Positions 62,596-64,000 of a DNA stretch of 64,000 nt are shown here, piece by piece (position 1 is the first letter of the stretch; the number at the start of each line of letters is the position of its first letter). Position numbers and translations under genes: made by a program. Source of the DNA: Azorinus chamasolen (Eukaryota; Mollusca; Bivalvia; Cardiida; Solecurtidae); contig OY755241.1 in assembly GCA_963576725.1 (NCBI GenBank), positions 1,860,001 to 1,924,000 of the forward strand, written 5' to 3'. The notes below the pieces were generated by a model that made no database searches, was not told the origin of the DNA, and saw only the letters and a program-made list of their open reading frames with translations.

Positions 62596-62805
62596 GTAGA
62601 GTAAAAACCCTCTCAACTAGACGTTAAGTTTAGTATAACATATAGATCTAGGAGATAGGTGGTAGCTTAATGCATGGTGAAATTCATGCAGAAAGCTTCT
62701 TCGGGAGCTTTCTGCATGACTTTCATTATGCATTAAGCAGCCACCTGCTTAAAACTATTAAAATTCTTCCCTACCATAATTCCCGTTTAGAGGGAGTTTA
62801 CTGTA
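62596..62805. mobile_element. pogo-like foldback MITE
   Basis: GAGTAAAAACCCTCTCAAC and TTTAGAGGGAGTTTACTGTA ends; hairpin CATGCAGAAAGCTTC / GGAGCTTTCTGCATG. Confidence 0.75.
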
Positions 62806-62965
62806 CAGTGAGAAAAAAACCGCTCTAGTGCGACGACCAAAACAAGATATAAATTTGGGTCTTGAAGGCAGCTGGTAGCTTATTATAGAACAACATTTAG
62901 ACAGAACGCTCCTTTTGGAGCTCACTGATTTACATTTACCCTGCATTAAGCAACCTCTTGCTTTA
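62804..62965. mobile_element. pogo-like MITE abutting the previous one
   Basis: TACAGTGAGAAAAAAACCGC starts at the TA that ends the preceding element. Inside are GACAGAACGCTCC / GGAGCTCACTG and CTGCATTAAGCAACC. The right TIR is missing, replaced by a family A MITE. Confidence 0.6.
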
Positions 62966-63195
62966 ACCATTTCCTCCATAAATACGCCTTTCTACGCCTA
63001 TGTTGATATCACCTGTTGAAACTATTGTGATAAATAGAGCATTTGCTCCTATAGGATCAAATGCTCTATTTATCATAATGGTTCCAAATTACAAAATTCT
63101 AAAATATTCCTTTTCTCTTTAAAAGTTAATGCTCCTTTTCGGTAGATTTATTCAAAGTGGTTGGATCTAAAAATAGCCTATGAGGGAATGTGTGA
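62964..63195. mobile_element. Foldback MITE family A
   Basis: TTTAACCATTTCCTCCATA, hairpin GATAAATAGAGCATTTGC with apex GCTCCTATAGGATC, then CCTTTTCTC, TTAATGCTCCTTTTCGG and TATGAGGGAATG. Right TTAA lost. Confidence 0.75.
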
Positions 63196-63377
63196 AATAA
63201 CACATACGTTGATTTATTAAGCTTAGGCTTTAGAGAGGTTCAATCCTATGTCAGTATATTTGTTTCAAAACTAGTGTCATGAATAAAATGAATACAAGCA
63301 ATGTAGACTTAGATCATCTAAATTGGTCAATACTGGGTCGACAGTCATCTGAGTTGTGATTCTAATGGGTACTAATG

Positions 63378-63445
63378 ATTATAGTGAGTACCAATGTCTC
63401 CAATTAGTACCAATGTCTCAAATGAGTACCGACAAATTTCAGGAT
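63378..63445. repeat. Short ~23-bp tandem repeat
   Basis: GAGTACCAATGTCTCCAATT and two variants in a row. Confidence 0.6.
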
Positions 63446-63589
63446 AGCTTGGACGAAAAATGAATGTTAATGAAATAAGTTAAATTCCAGATTGGACAAA
63501 AACTGAAGAAACTTCAATTCTGAAACTTAAAGCAGTCAACATTGTTTGAAGACGAAAATCATTGGTTCATTATGTCATAACAGTTTATT

Positions 63590-63730
63590 TATTGTACTAG
63601 GAAGTTAAATCATATATCTGGTTACCAGGTCCAGCAATTTTCCGTTAAAATATATGTTATGGGAATAGACCATGCAGGCATAGATTAGTGTGTGGACTAA
63701 ATATTTCATTTTGTTTGGTATGTATTAGGG
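63590..63730 (+). repeat. Unclassified dispersed repeat, copy 2
   Basis: Matches 26090-26235 over ACTAGGAAGTTAAATCATAT, GGGAATAGACCATG, GATTAGTGTGTGGAC and TTTGTTTGGTATGTAT. No gene or further repeat is recognised from here to 64000 apart from a TATATATATATAT tract near 63935. Confidence 0.6.
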
Positions 63731-64000
63731 AAATGTTTTTACAATTTAAGTGAAGGGGAAAAGAGTAGCTAGACAACGTTCTAAAGGTTGAATAAACACG
63801 CTAAGGGAATTGAAGTTATCTATATTCCATATTCAAGATATTCTAATCATGGTAATCATGAAAAAAAAACTCTACCAGCCGCCATATTGACATTAAATTC
63901 ATGATAGACTGGACTTAATATCTATGCCATTTGTATATATATATATTTATTATGTATATATTAGTACTTATATTTCAGGTGACTTATAGGCCCAGTGGGC

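Overview
This is a eukaryotic, gene-poor, repeat-saturated window with one 200-base assembly gap (39185-39384). The repeat vocabulary (short elements opening AGCTCACC and closing GGCCCTCTTGT, carrying ~150-175 bp tandem monomers; tRNA-derived SINEs; RNase-H-bearing and CR1/L2-like LINE remnants; CATTCATTC LINE tails) matches what is known from bivalve molluscs. I infer a bivalve and do not name a species. No prokaryotic or viral gene set is present.

Layout. 1-8752: ~1.1 kb tandem array, interrupted at 2263-4647 by a SINE, LINE ends and a Helentron-like element. 8770-13777: one LINE copy split by a Helentron-like element (9168-13380) that is itself split by a second (10742-13219). 14698-18268: two more Helentron-like elements. 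18269-21044: mostly unassigned. 21045-23560: a broken Penelope-like reverse transcriptase and a degenerate tandem array. 23567-31630: palindromic MITEs and Helentron-like elements. 31976-34650: a dead CR1/L2-like LINE. 35210-37755: another Helentron-like element, a 28-bp minisatellite and TTAA-flanked MITEs. 37904-40129: the only convincing host gene, two exons of a secreted protein with a bacterial-type SH3 (SH3b) fold. 40320-46070: LINE remnants broken by MITEs, plus a 26-bp minisatellite. 46325-51318: a nest of mobile elements four insertions deep. 51909-53325: tandem repeats carrying RFX/X-box-like palindromes. 53762-56900: a transposase-derived zinc-finger/HTH reading frame with a possible upstream intron holding two TIR elements, one with tRNA-like promoter modules. 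57513-61199: two head-to-tail composite Helentron-like elements. 61200-64000: pogo-like and piggyBac-like MITEs.

Two themes dominate. First, at least five sets of non-autonomous elements share one architecture: a 5' inverted word, a GTCCGT-rich stretch, tandem monomers, the inverted word again, a short hairpin, then CTTGT. Their termini differ completely. Comparison with uninterrupted copies inside this window shows several of them insert into T runs, as expected of Helentron/HINE elements. Second, foldback MITE families with different ends (TTAA-flanked and TA-flanked) carry the same hairpin apex, GCTCCTNTAGGAGC, on unrelated arms. No autonomous Rep/helicase, piggyBac or pogo transposase lies in the window, so mobilising proteins must act in trans.
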